In this document: positions 22,612-33,788 of the stretch, in pieces
Layout: every line of letters begins with the position of its first letter
How positions within the stretch are numbered: the first letter of the stretch is position 1
DNA from: Alnus glutinosa
Taxonomy: Eukaryota > Streptophyta > Magnoliopsida > Fagales > Betulaceae
Length of the DNA: 64,000 bases
Reading direction: 5' to 3'
NCBI RefSeq assembly: GCF_958979055.1
Contig: NC_084891.1
Span: forward strand, 21,764,001-21,828,000
Notes under the pieces: model-generated
What the model was told of the DNA's origin: nothing
Databases searched by the model: none
The model's input: the letters and a program-made list of their open reading frames with translations, nothing else
Position numbers and translations under genes: made by a program

Positions 22612-22758
22612 AACAAGGATTCAAATGATTAGTTAATTTTTTTTTCAATTTCAATATTCCTTTTGCTTTAGAAGGGATATAATTCGAATGTTCAAAATTT
22701 CAAGAAACATATTTTCTTCCAATAAGTAAATTCAAAATTAAGCTAAGGAATGACAAAT

Positions 22759-22872
22759 ATGAAAATAAGGGTCTTTGTTCATAAAATTTGTGAAAAATGT
22801 CATCTGATCCGTAGACAAGGACGAATTATAGTAATTTGTTCCAACCCGAGACATAAACAAAGACAAGGATAA
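22759..22872 (+). CDS. rpl36: rpl36 copy, full-length open frame within the NUPT
   Basis: An intact 37-codon frame, [20 protein letters not shown] then [17 protein letters not shown], matching plastid ribosomal protein L36 (bL36) over its whole length. The zinc-ribbon Cys/His residues are C11, C14, C27 and H32. It lies between infA and rps11 exactly as in plastid genomes. The neighbours are broken, so the intact frame probably reflects its small size rather than function. Expression from nuclear DNA is not suggested by anything visible. Confidence 0.8.
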   Translation: MKIRVFVHKICEKCHLIRRQGRIIVICSNPRHKQRQG

Positions 22873-22994
22873 TCTTTCTAAAATAAAAGAGACTCTCTAA
22901 GGTACCGGATATACAAAAGAAGAAGAAATGATCCATTTTGACATGAAATGATATATCCATACATCTCTGACTTATATTTATGAGATAATAAAGT

Positions 22995-23411
22995 ATGGCA
23001 AAACCTGTACCAAGAATTGTTTCATATAGGAATGGACGTATTGGTTTACGTAATAGTGCACGTAGAATACCAAATGGCGTTATTCATGTTCAAGCAAGTT
23101 TCAACAATACCATTGTGACTGTTACAGATGTACAAGGTCGGGTAATTTCTTGGTCCTCCGTTGATACTTGTGAATTCAAGGGTACAAGGATAGGGACACC
23201 GTTTGCCGCCCAAACCGCAGCAGGAAATGCTATTCAGACAATAGTAGATCAAGGTATGCAACGAGCATAAGTCATGATAAAAGGCCCCGGTCTCAGAAGA
23301 GATGCGGCATTAAGGGCGATTCATAGAAGTGGTTTAATATTAAGTTTCATACAAGATGTAACCCCTATGCCACATAATGGGTATAGACCCCCTAAAATAA
23401 GGCGTGTTTAA
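22995..23411 (+). pseudogene. rps11: rps11 pseudogene (plastid-derived ribosomal protein S11)
   Basis: [20 protein letters not shown], then [20 protein letters not shown], match plastid uS11 (about 138 residues). After QGMQRA a TAA (23268-23270) replaces the expected Glu codon. The rest continues in the same frame as [20 protein letters not shown] to PKIRRV and the normal stop at 23411. So this is a complete-length copy with one premature stop and several substitutions. Confidence 0.88.
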
Positions 23412-23480
23412 AAATAAACAAAACATTTCAAGAGAAATAAAATAAATAATTTAATGATTTGATCAAATAAAAATATTACT

Positions 23481-23955
23481 ATGGTTCGAGAGAAAGTAAT
23501 AGTATAGACTCGGACACTACAATGGAAATGTGTTGAATCAAGAGAAGATAGTAAGCGTCTATATTATTGACACTTTATTCTGTCTCCACATATGAAAGGT
23601 CAAGCCAATACAATAGGCATTGCAATGCAAAGAGCTTTGCTTGGAGAAATAGAAGGAACATGTATCACACGCGCAAAATCTGGGTATTCAAGAATCAGAA
23701 GATGAAATTTTAATGAATTTGAAAGAAATTGTATTGAGAAGTAATTTGTATGGAATTCGTAGCGCGTCTATTTGTGTCAAGGGTCCCCAATCTATAACTG
23801 CTCAAGACATCATCTTAACACCTTCTGTGGAAATTGTTGATAATACACAGTACATAGCTAACCCGACGGAAAAAATCTTGCCTAATTCACTAATTCGTGG
23901 GAAGAGACCAAATTCTTGTTGTATTTTAAAAATGTTCCAAGAGGGATCTCCGAAG
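23481..23955 (+). pseudogene. rpoA: rpoA 5' fragment (plastid-derived RNA polymerase alpha)
   Basis: It begins MVREKVIV like plastid RpoA. A stop falls early, and further on [20 protein letters not shown], then [20 protein letters not shown], are recognisable. The copy lacks an internal stretch and only the N-terminal ~120 residues are represented. The end merges into other sequence ([18 protein letters not shown]) that I cannot place. A solo LTR is inserted at 23961. Confidence 0.8.
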
Positions 23956-23960
23956 TAGAT

Positions 23961-25722
23961 TGTCACGCCCCCGTTTTGGAATATAAGGGAAAACGTGAGT
24001 TTAAGTGCTAAAAACAAACATTATAAATGAAAGCGTGCATTTACAACTAAAAATTTAAAATTTCTACTCTCTTAAACCTTTCTATTTATAAATCTATACA
24101 AAATCATGAACTCCAAAAGGAACAAATCATACTATACAATATTAGGGTTTGGCTGGTTCATCACGAACTATCGCTCTCAGCGAGGTCTACGCCCTTACAA
24201 GAAAAAGTCTTCGTCTTACGGTTGTCATCTGGAGAGGGGTGGAGGAAGAAGGGGTGAGTTCGACAACTCAGTAAGGAAAATACAACACCAGGGGAAATAA
24301 AACATGCTATAAACCTTTATGCCATAATCTTTAGTCATTTTCATAATGACAGATTTATTCTACTCATTGTTAAGAATTAATTTCACATATGATGAATTGC
24401 ATAATGTAAATTGATTTATAACCTAAACCAATTGTATATTGATTTTAATTTATTTTAGATGATTTAAGTGTTTTTAAAATATATTAAGAGTTATGATGAT
24501 GTTTAGAATATGAATATGATATGTGATTTTTGATTGAGTAAAAGTTCAAGATTCAAGTTATGAATAATTATCTGAGAAGTGACATGCTAGACTGTTTATG
24601 CTTTATAAGAAAACACATATTAAAGCATGATTTATAAAATGAAATGTATGGTTTTAGGACAGGTGACATAGCATATGAACAATTTAAATAGAATTTGTAG
24701 AATATGAATAATAGTATAAGAATGACAGTTTATAAATGAGAATGACAGTTTATTCCAGTATATTCTTTTTATCAGTTTTCTCTTTAATCCTTTCTCTGTG
24801 GTTTAACCTCTTATAAACTCTACACCGCCAATTCCCGTGAGCGGCGCACGTTGGCTTTGTCCAAAGGACCTATAGACTCAGCCTGTCGTCACAGAGAAGA
24901 GTCGCCGGGTTGGGGATCTTCCCTAGGTGAAGGCCAACCTCGGATGGTAGCACACACCGACTTGCGGTATGTTTGCCATGCTACCCTATACGGTACCGAC
25001 CTAACTGTAGTAGTGCCTCAAGGTTAAACAATTACTGCACATAAACGTTTTCTGTAATACTGTAGGCTCTGCTTTATCTGTAAACTTTATTTCAAAACTG
25101 TAAGAGCCGCTTTTATAACTGTAGTCATGTGCAGAATTTAACTTTAGATTTTCTTTTCTTTCAAAACTGTATTCATAAATAGAGTCATTTATTTTGGAAT
25201 GCTCTATAATCATAACTTTCAAATGCTCTCTTTTTCATCATTGCATATTTCACAACTTTGAAATGCTCTTAATTATGACTGTAAGTATGCATAATCCATA
25301 ATTTTAAAATGCTCATAGTCTTAACTATAATTATGCATAAATCATAATTCTTAAAAATGCTCTTAACCAAAACTGTGATTTATACTCAAAATTCTTAAAC
25401 AATATCATATGAGTAATAAAGCTTGGCATTAAAAATCGCATGAGCAACACTTTGTAAAATTCCCCAACACTTTTTCAAAAGATTTATAATAAAATCTTGT
25501 TGGGGTTTTTCGGTGTTGTATCCCCTTACCTGGACTTTCCATTAGCATCGGGATCGAGCTTTTACCTAAATAAATTGAAAGAAGAAGCTTAGAAGAATAT
25601 TCTAGAATTTGTAGCCTAAAACTTAATTAAAATAACATGTATCAAGAGGTCTCCAAATTGTACTACCCAAAACAACCCCCTTGAATTTACTAATCCTTAT
25701 TCCGAAACTTCATATCCAAACA

Positions 25723-25753
<31 letters not shown>

Positions 25754-27351
25754 AAATTCTTCACAAAGCAAATTCCAAAATGTCAACAGGTACCACACTC
25801 TAAACGGTCTTGAACAGAAAATCTTTAATAGAAAATCACCATACCCATTTGGTTAACCAACCGAAAATTATCCTACTGAAACAAAATCTCCCAAAATCCA
25901 ACAATACTCAAAAGATTCCATGATCCAATAAATAAAACAAGAAATCTACTCATTTAATCACTAGGAAAAACAAAACAAAAACCACCTTCTCGCTTGATTC
26001 CTCAAAATAGATTACACGCTTATTCGGTTTTTCTACAAAGAACATTCTCCAGAAAAATACGCCTCCAACTATTATCAACAACCAGCCCATTTCAAATCAG
26101 CTCACACACCAACAAGCCAAGGTAAAAACACTAGAGACTAAGATATTCACCTTGGGATTTCATGATTAAAACCAGAGAAAAGCCACCGAAAATCTCCCAC
26201 GAAAATCGCCGGAGTTCGCGTCCTCCAGCTCTGCCGGCGTCCTCTGCTCCGACCCACCGCGATTGGCCAGAAAATTGGGCCTTCCGGAGGTCAAGTCCTC
26301 TCTCTGTTCAGCTCTCTCTCTCTCTCTCCCTCCGAGTCTCTCCTCTGATTCACTCTCTTTCTCTCGGTCTCTCTCATCTCACGGTTCCTCTCTCTCTGCG
26401 ACTTAGACAAAGAAGAGAAGAAACAATATAGAAGAGAAAGGATGAAGGAAGGAGAAGGATCGGCATCTGGGCTCTCGGGTCTGGCGGGTTGCAGATCGTA
26501 CGGGTCGTGGGTCTTTGAAGGTTCGGCCGGAGAAACACCTATCCCGCCGGAAAACGCGCCGGACATCGCCACTGAAGGTCGGCTTCACAGGTTCTCGGTC
26601 ACTGGGTCATGGCTGGGTGGGTTCGGGTTTATGGTTTCGTCGGAAACCGCCATTGGTCCGCCGGATTTCCCTCTGACCACCGGACATGGAGGATCGGACC
26701 TCCCTGGCTCACGGCTCACCGAAACCTTTCCGGGTTTTCTCTCTCTCGGGTCACGGGCTGCACTAGTTTGATGGGTCTTCCGGTTATGCGCACACACGAG
26801 TCACGGGCTCGCCAGAAACCGCTCCCTGCCTCGCTGGATTTCGGTCATGGCCACCACCCACGGAGGATCGGGTTCCCTGGGTTCCGGGTCGACTCCATCT
26901 CTGGCTCCCTCTCCCGATCTCTCACTCTCCCTCTCTCAAACTCTGACTCTCCCTCTCTCAAACTCTCTGTCTCTCGCTCCTCTCTGTTTCTCCCCCTGTA
27001 CTCGTGTGAGAAGAAAGAAAGAAGAAGAACTAAAAGAAGCATGAAGGAGATGATGAAAAAGAAAAAAAAGAAAACAATAAATAAAGAAGGAAACAACTTG
27101 TCGTGCAAGTTCTTCTCTCTTTTTTTTTTTTTCTTTTTTTTTTCTTTTTTTTTTTTTTTTTAACCAAGGTTAACTTTTATCCTAGTTAGATTAACCTAAG
27201 TTAATCTTTAAAAAAAATCTAGTTAACCCAAGTTAAGTTTTATCTAGTTAACTTAACTAGAGTTACTTTTTAATAAAAACTAATTAATAAACATAGGTAT
27301 TTTTATTGGTTTTAAAAAATATGTTGTCTAATAAAAATTTGGGGTATTACA
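23961..27351. mobile_element. Large solo LTR (gypsy-like), flanked by TAGAT
   Basis: It begins TGTCACGCCCCCGTTTT and ends GGGGTATTACA, an LTR-style TG...CA pair also common in plant Ty3/gypsy LTRs. TAGAT occurs on both sides (23956-23960 and 27352-27356). It is about 3.4 kb, has no gag or pol inside, and carries a GC-rich transcribed-looking stretch near 26160-26990. The neat target duplication suggests a solo LTR left by recombination. The intact duplication implies a moderate age, younger than the plastid insertion it interrupts. Confidence 0.75.
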
Positions 27352-27356
27352 TAGAT

Positions 27357-27660
27357 GGTGGTTTATAGAGTAATCCTCGATCATAATTTCCAATATGAGT
27401 ACTTCGCCAAATATGAAACTTGTGGCTGATAGTAAAACACTGCCTCCCCTGTTGAGACCTAAATCGATCTTCATAGATTTCTTGAGAAAGTTTTTTTACG
27501 AAGTTTTGCTATAGCATCTATAACTGCTTCTAGCTAAAATCATTTATTTTGGCTTTTTGACCCCATATTGTAGGGTGGATCTCGAAAGATATGAAAGATC
27601 TCCCTCCAAGTCGTACATACGACTTTTATTGTATGCAGTCGTATAACAGTCTACTAAATA
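27357..27660. other. NUPT, right part beyond the solo LTR
   Basis: GGTGGATCTCGAAAGATATG then AAAGATCTCCCTCCAAG, and the upstream TGACCCCATATTGTAGGG, recall plastid DNA near the 3' rps12 intron, in the opposite orientation to the rps12 piece at 21.8 kb. This suggests the NUPT continues to about 27.66 kb. Assignment is by memory only. Confidence 0.55.
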
Positions 27661-29138
27661 ACATTACTATTTATATATATATATAACAAATTTGATTTAA
27701 AGCAGCTGTACATGATGGAAGAATAATAGAATTAATAGAATAATGCCCAATCGTAACCCAAAATTATGACAATTGTAGCGCCACAAAAGTGGGATAACCA
27801 AATGGGGTGGTCCTGACATACATTTTTATCTCTAATGTCATGTATGCAAATTGAGATTTCTCATGTTTCGGCTCCGCCATTCCAATTCATCATTCCTATT
27901 CGCTAAAGTTATTTAAATAAACAATAATTTTACATGGTATTAGATCAAAAGTCAAGAATTCAAAATCTGACTCTATAATTTATCCATTTTAATTAAATAT
28001 TGTACATAGTGAGTATATGGGGAATTTGAGTTTGCACGGACTTAGGAGATGATGTAAAAATAGTTTAGCATACACTGGAAAAGAGGATTTATACACCTCA
28101 TTAATTTTTAAATAATATTAATGAGGCATATAAGATATTTGTCAAATCGTAATTACACATGACATGGCACGCTATTAAATTATTAGATGGAACATTGAAA
28201 TAAGTACTAACAGAATTTATTAGTTCTCCATACCATCTGTGAAACTTTTTGAAGCCGAAGGATCTGTTTGATTTCGCGTTAAGCCACATGTACTAAAAAA
28301 ATATTTAACCAAATAAACAAATATTACTAATGGTGATACCATTTACTAGAGACCTTTCTTGGATCTCACAAGGCTCACTCAAGCCCATTACTCCTTGGGA
28401 TTTCGGAAAATCTATTTGTCCCCCAGGTCAAGCTGGGCCTGACGAGTCATCCCTCCCTCAGTGGGGACACCGACCCCAGACCAGCGATCATTTACCCGAC
28501 AAACATGTGATAAGGGGACTATAGAAGGAAAGGTATTCTAAGTATCCCCTAGTTATTATCATGTCTATTTCAACTTCATTTAATAAGGGACTGATCTATT
28601 AGAGCATCCCCCGAAGGAAAACTATTCATGAGAATATGCCACTTTTCATATTAGACCCTTAAATCTCAGTCCTTGCCATTTCAAGCTCACTTACCATAAC
28701 AATGGCAATCCTTCAGGTGTCGTTGAATACGACGGTTCCACTAGCAATATCCTGAATAGCCCACCAACCATTGAATTAGAAGAGATGGGGAAGCAATAGC
28801 ATAGGAGTTGCAAATAGAAAGTTATCAAGAAAAAGCATCAAAACACGGGAGTCGAATAAAGAAGAAACGGATGCCCTTTTTCCCCCTTTTATACAGGCAC
28901 CAAGAGTATGACAACCAAACAGTCACTATTTAAAATTCAAAATTATTCTTCAACACATCACTGCCATGTGTCACTCATGGAGCGCTTAATACATAAATCA
29001 GTGCGACTTTCAATATGACCAAGGCAAAGCAATCATATTGCCGCATGTCTCACGAATTCCCAAGATTAAGTAATCATGACATATAACGCTTCACTGAGTA
29101 TGTTTGGCAAATGCTTAAACAGAACAGAGTAGTGGGTT
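27661..29138. other. Intergenic DNA with an unassigned repeat fragment
   Basis: No gene recognised. Around 28340-28700 the sequence is less AT-rich (GGTCAAGCTGGGCCTGACGA, CCCTCAGTGGGGACACCGAC) and looks like a noncoding LTR-element piece. Ends could not be defined. Confidence 0.3.
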
Positions 29139-29141
29139 GTT

Positions 29142-30153
29142 GGCCCTGTTTAGTAAACCACTCCCCCCGCCCCCCCCCCCCCCCCCCCCCCCCCCCTTTT
29201 CTCCTTATTTACTATCAGGACGGGATAACCAGAAGACTGAAATGGTTGGCTTCTTCAAGAAGCCAACGTTTACTCAATTCCTATTTTACCCCCAACCCAA
29301 AAACACCACCCCTTGCAAAACATCATGCCTAGCACAGTGCTACTACCTCATTACCCAAGAAAATCCAGCGTTCTCAAGAAAACATCATCTGGTCTGAAGC
29401 TAAGACAGCGCCGCCTCGTCCGAGCAACACAACACCGCCCAACACAGCGCCACCACCTCAACCCAGGTTTGAATCCCCTCCCCTGTTTCCCTTTCTTCTT
29501 CGTAACCCATCTTATCCTCATTTCCTTCACCAAACAAGACCGAGTGAGAGAGATAATGGGTATGTGAGTTTTGATTACGATTTGGATTTGGGTTGTTTCC
29601 GCAATTTGTTGGAGGATGGGTATGAGATTTGGCCGATGAATTGGGAGGCTGATTTTGGGTTGAAACAATGCTTGATTTCTGGCTTTGTAGATCTGGAGTA
29701 TTCGATTCTTTTTCTTGGGTATTTTGTGTTGTCTCTATTTTGTATTTAGATTTGCCCAAAATTTAGGGTGTTTTGGTCGATTGAGTGGTAACCGATTGTA
29801 GAGATGTGTTGGCTGTTGTTGTTCTTGCTTTTGGTGTTTGGTTTTTGGTTCATTTTATGCTTTGTGTTTATCGTGAACATTTTGGAATCTTGAAGTGATT
29901 TCCTTAAAGTTGTAGTTATTGCTTGCCAATTGTAATGGCCTTATGGATTAGGGTGCTTTGGCTTTGTAATGGCCGATTGCTGATTTTTTTTTTTTTTTTT
30001 TGAGTCATTTCCACAGCATTGCTTATTGTAGATGTTAGTATATTACTGTAATTGATGTATGTTAATGTGTATGTGAGAATTTATAGATGATAGTATATTG
30101 CTGCAACAATATTACTTTGAACAAACTAGAACGTATAGAAGTTCTTATTGCAG
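29142..30153. other. Left subterminal region of the Harbinger element
   Basis: TIR, then a C-homopolymer (about 29165-29196), then GT/T-rich sequence resembling a leader and intron. No protein is supported here. Confidence 0.5.
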
Positions 30154-30290
30154 CATTTTAATACTTTGACAAGGATGAATACGGTTATATTACAATTGAT
30201 GAGCTCCAGCAAGCTTGTGTAGAACAAAACATGAGTGTCATTGATCATGAAGGTATTGAAGATATAATCAGAAATGTAGATCAAGATAAT
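30154..30290 (+). pseudogene. Captured calcium-dependent protein kinase (CDPK) EF-hand exon
   Basis: After a TTGCAG acceptor the frame reads AF(stop)[18 protein letters not shown], then [20 protein letters not shown], then VDQDN and a GTATGT donor. This is the EF-hand 3 / linker exon of plant CDPKs (usual AFQYFDKDGSGYIT). The loop starts with D and ends in E. One stop sits where Gln is expected, and a loop Gly is Tyr. Intact splice borders show the piece was taken as genomic DNA. No other CDPK exon was recognised nearby. It appears to be host-gene sequence acquired by the transposon. Confidence 0.8.
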
Positions 30291-31064
30291 GTATGTCATT
30301 GGAATTTTTTTTCTTCAAATAACATGTGCCCAACAAGCGTGCATCTGAATTCTCCTTTCAAAACTCTATGTATTCATGATACTATAACTTAAGAAATATG
30401 TATGAGCTTTATAAAGGTGTCTTGCCTCTGGGTTTTAATGTTGTCTATTGTTGTTCTTTGCTAAGGAAAAAGCATATTTTGATGATATTCAATACAAAGA
30501 AAATGAGAATTCTTTATTAGCCAGTTCTTGATTCTTATATTTATATGATGCTTCTGCTCGACCTTAACATGTTGGTTTTGTATGTTTCTTTTGTAAAATT
30601 AAGAAGCTGAATGAGTGCTTTCATTTTGTATGTTTTAATGTTGTATGTTTCTTTTGTATAACTAAATGAATGCTTTCATTTACTCTAGTAATGTTGCAGA
30701 GAAATTTCTGCTAGCAAGAAGGGGTTCAGTAATGGAGAAAGGTGAAATTGAAGCAGATGAAAGTGGTTACTTTAAAATCAATAAAAAATAGTATTTATTT
30801 AAAGTAGAGAATATTTAGAGAGTTTGGTATTTAGACCTTTTGAAAAGTAACTAGCTAAAATAACAAAATTGAATTTTTTAGCTAAAATTTGCTTAAACTT
30901 TGACTAGCTCACTAGAAATGCTCCAAGACTTTATGTTTGGCAGCTATATTTATGTATACTAGTAAAGTATTGTAATAAAGGAATGTGCTTATTTTTGTGC
31001 TTACAGTTCTTTTCCTTTGAGTTGGAGAAGACTCATTTCATATCATATATACTTATCGATGTAG
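30291..31064. other. Harbinger interior between the kinase exon and the GRF gene
   Basis: T-rich sequence, possibly intron remnants. A GCAG at about 30700 followed by a short open stretch might be another exon but was not recognised. Confidence 0.3.
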
Positions 31065-31619
31065 GCACGCGTAAATATATCTACAACTAGCAACTTATCA
31101 AATGGTCCTCTGTTATGTAAATGTGGAGTTCCTGTACGAGTAAGGTACTCTTGGACCTCGACCAATCCCAGTAAAAAGTGGTACGGATGTATTAACTAAA
31201 AGGTAATTTCAGAAATTACCTTTGTGTCATATTTCGTCGTTAGTAGTTTATGACATTTTTGTTCTTTCCATGCAGAAGGCCAGTGATTGTGATTTTTTTG
31301 TATGGGCTGATAAGGAAATGTCACCTTACGAGAAGGGTTTAGTGAAATATCTGAGAGAAATGGAGGAGAAAATGATTGCTGGTAATGACAGAGTCGATGC
31401 ATTCATTGGAGAAAAATGCAAAGAACATTACGACAAACTATGGCGGGACTTAGAGTTGGGTCAAAATGACAAAGTCGATGCATTGATTGGAAAAAAAAAT
31501 GCAAGAAACATTACGATAAAATACAGCAAGAGTTTGGGTTGGGTCAAAATAATTGGAAGATGTTAAGGGCTGCATTGTTAGTTGTCATTTTGCTTTTAAT
31601 GTTTTATATTAGTGGTTAA
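31065..31619 (+). pseudogene. GRF-type zinc-finger / coiled-coil / TM gene (At4g04775-like), decayed
   Basis: Exon 1 reads LLCKCGVPVRVRYSWTSTNP then SKKWYGC, a GRF zinc finger (CxCG...NP...YGC). Exon 2, from 31276 after TGCAG, continues CDFFVWADKEMSPYEKGLVK, then a charged helical part. In that part a ~27-residue unit (VDAFIGEKCKEHYDKL... / VDALIGKK...) occurs twice. It ends with hydrophobic LRAALLVVILLLMFYISG and a stop. Breaks: TAA where the finger's Tyr is expected at the end of exon 1, and a one-base shift in an A9 run at about 31493-31501. No ATG was found for exon 1. This zinc-finger/TM layout is common as an uncharacterised plant family. Its position inside the TIRs suggests it moves with the element. 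Confidence 0.72.
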
Positions 31620-32044
31620 AGTGGAACTAGAAGTACTAAGTTAATGTTAAAATGACAATTATGGAAGCAGTTTAGTTGTATGTTTTCATTTTGAATGTTA
31701 TGTCTATATATGCACCAAATTGAGCATCTCTGTATTTTGAATGTTATGTACATTTTTTTGTCATGGTGTTATTAAAAATAGAGCATTCCGAACATGTATT
31801 GACGAAAACAGGATTTGTGTATTCAATACTGTGAAAAATGTTCAATAAACAAAGCTTCATTCCTGAACATATTCATCACCTAAGGCAAATATCATTGGTC
31901 AAATACCATATCCATCTCTAATTCATTACAACCCAACATATCAGAGACTTAAGTAATCAAAACAATTACAACCAAATTACTTGTTATAAAATTACAACCA
32001 AACATATCCATCACCTAATACCCAAACTTTGAACTTGTTGACGT

Positions 32045-33570
32045 TTATGCCCTATTGACCCACTCCCACATGCTATTTTTCATTGTATTCCGATATGTCC
32101 CCATGTACCTTGCACTCGACTGTGATTGATCTGATCGTAGTCTAAGTGTTACATGCATTTCACCTGTCATATTAACCTGATGTGAGACATCGATCCAAGC
32201 TTCACCGTATAGTTGTTGTAGAGCGTGTCTGAATAATGGATCAATATCCCCACAGTCCTTGCGGATGAAGTTGTGTATAGTAACACGCAACCACAATTAT
32301 TCGTTGGTCCGGTATCGCGCACGGGGGCATATTTTCCAAAATCGTGAACCGATTCTTCAAAATCTCTAACGCCCGTTTCACCGTCGATCGTAGTGAAGAG
32401 TGTCGGTAGTTAAACAACTTTTTATCAGTCCTGGGTTGGGGTCGACCCCGGCGAAAGTTTTCCAAGTGGTATCTTTCGTTTCGATATGGGGGCAGGAATC
32501 CCTTGTAGCAACCATAAGCTGAATCCACTAAATAATAATATCCTACAAAATACATGTTTTTTCATTTGTTGTAAGTATACCCTTATCTAAATAGTAAACT
32601 ATTATGCCGGGAAACACGATCGTTGTACCAACAGTACCTTCGTCTGGCGTTGGGAAGTTCATGGTTGGATCGTTTATTGTCTCAGTAAAAATTCGTGCGT
32701 CGTGTGCGCTGCCCTTCCACCCTCTACAGACAAACGTGAAACAAAGGTTGAAGTTCGTCACGCACATCACATTTTGTGTCGGGGTTGAGCTTTTGCCTCG
32801 AAAAGGGACGTTGTTGTGATTCGTCACGTGCGCCATCAAATGTGTGCCATCAATAGGACCTAAACAATACTGAAATTGGATAATGGTTAAAATTTGAATA
32901 ATAACAAACACACACATACATAATAAAATTTGACTACCTTAAACTACGGGTAAAATTGCAAATTAAGGGCGATGTAAGGATGAGGAATCTTGGTGCTACA
33001 AGGCTGTATGATCGTCTTTCCCAATCTGCAAAGTTCCCTGCATACGCAATTAGCATATATGCTAATAGTGGCAGTTGATCACTGCAGCCTGTCAGACACA
33101 GTCCTCTGTGATTGTGCCTGTGCAACTACTAGGTAAAATGCTGCTAATTGCTCTATGATTTTAACATAGCGGCTACTTCTCAGATAGCCATTATGTTTTA
33201 AGGTACAACATAGTTTCATAAAGGTGCGGGGAAACATTCGGAAGCGCTTGTAGCATGTATTCGGGCTAGGATTGCTCAAAACCCAGTGGATCCACATTGG
33301 GCCCGTCAAGGAAGACGTGCGTTGCTGAATATGCACAACTCGGTCCAAGTGTTGCATCGTATAATTTAATTCTTGAAGCACCTTGAAAAGTCTATGAAAT
33401 GCTGTCTCTAACTCCTCAAGGACCTCTTGCGTGTACCTTTGCCCATCGTCTTCATCATCATCCATTTCATTCTCCAAATTGGGTTTGCCATCTATAATAT
33501 CTACCCAGTTTACTGGGTCGAAGTTCAAGCTCAATGTACTAGGGCCATCCATGTCAACTAATCGAAGCAA
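32045..33570 (-). pseudogene. PIF/Harbinger DDE transposase, decayed
   Basis: The N-terminal part (33570-33079) has SSLTGPMWIHWVL, then SNPSPNTCYKRFRMFPRTFM, typical of plant Harbinger transposases. After an intron the catalytic core follows with GPIDGTHLMAHV (first Asp), CRGWKGSAHDARIF (second Asp region), YYLVDSAYGCYKGFLPPYRN and SSLRSTVKRALEILKNRF. In that last block the family has IER, whose Glu is the catalytic acid; here it is Lys (AAA). A frameshift near 32270 splits the core from the tail (HNFIRKDCGDIDPL). It would excise and join the element with ORF1 if intact; in this state it looks inactive. Confidence 0.82.
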
Positions 33571-33788
33571 ATAATATCACCTACATGAGGGTACTAACAA
33601 CTAATCAAAATAACGAAATAGAAATCAGTACACTGGATAAATATCATAAAGTCGTAAATATCCCTACATAACCCAGAATAAGTCATAGCACATCCAAACT
33701 ACAAACAACATTGAAATTTAAAAATGTCTACTGAAATGCCAACAACGAAACATAAATAAGGTTCAATCATCATCGCTTCGAATGAAAC

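Larger units (their letters stand above)
21184..23955. other. Scrambled chloroplast DNA insertion (NUPT), left part
   Basis: Pieces of several plastid loci lie side by side: ycf2 on the minus strand, rps12 exon 2 with its intron end on the plus strand, then infA-rpl36-rps11-rpoA on the plus strand in normal plastid operon order. In plastid genomes ycf2 and rps12 exon 2 are far from the rpoA operon, so the block is a mosaic of joined fragments. Multiple lesions (a lost start, a premature stop, truncation) and the nuclear transposons around it argue for an old nuclear insertion rather than a piece of a plastid genome. rps8 and rpl14 are not seen upstream of infA. Confidence 0.85.

Noticed and set aside
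26162-27163. Several open frames in the GC-rich part of the 3.4-kb solo LTR
   Set aside because: They are low-complexity Ser/Arg/Leu-rich frames on both strands at once, with no domain. They fit a transcribed LTR leader rather than genes.
29165-29196. Long C homopolymer near the Harbinger left TIR
   Set aside because: Probably slippage in the C-rich subterminal sequence (the right end has CTCCCCTCCCC). Its length may also be a sequencing artefact.
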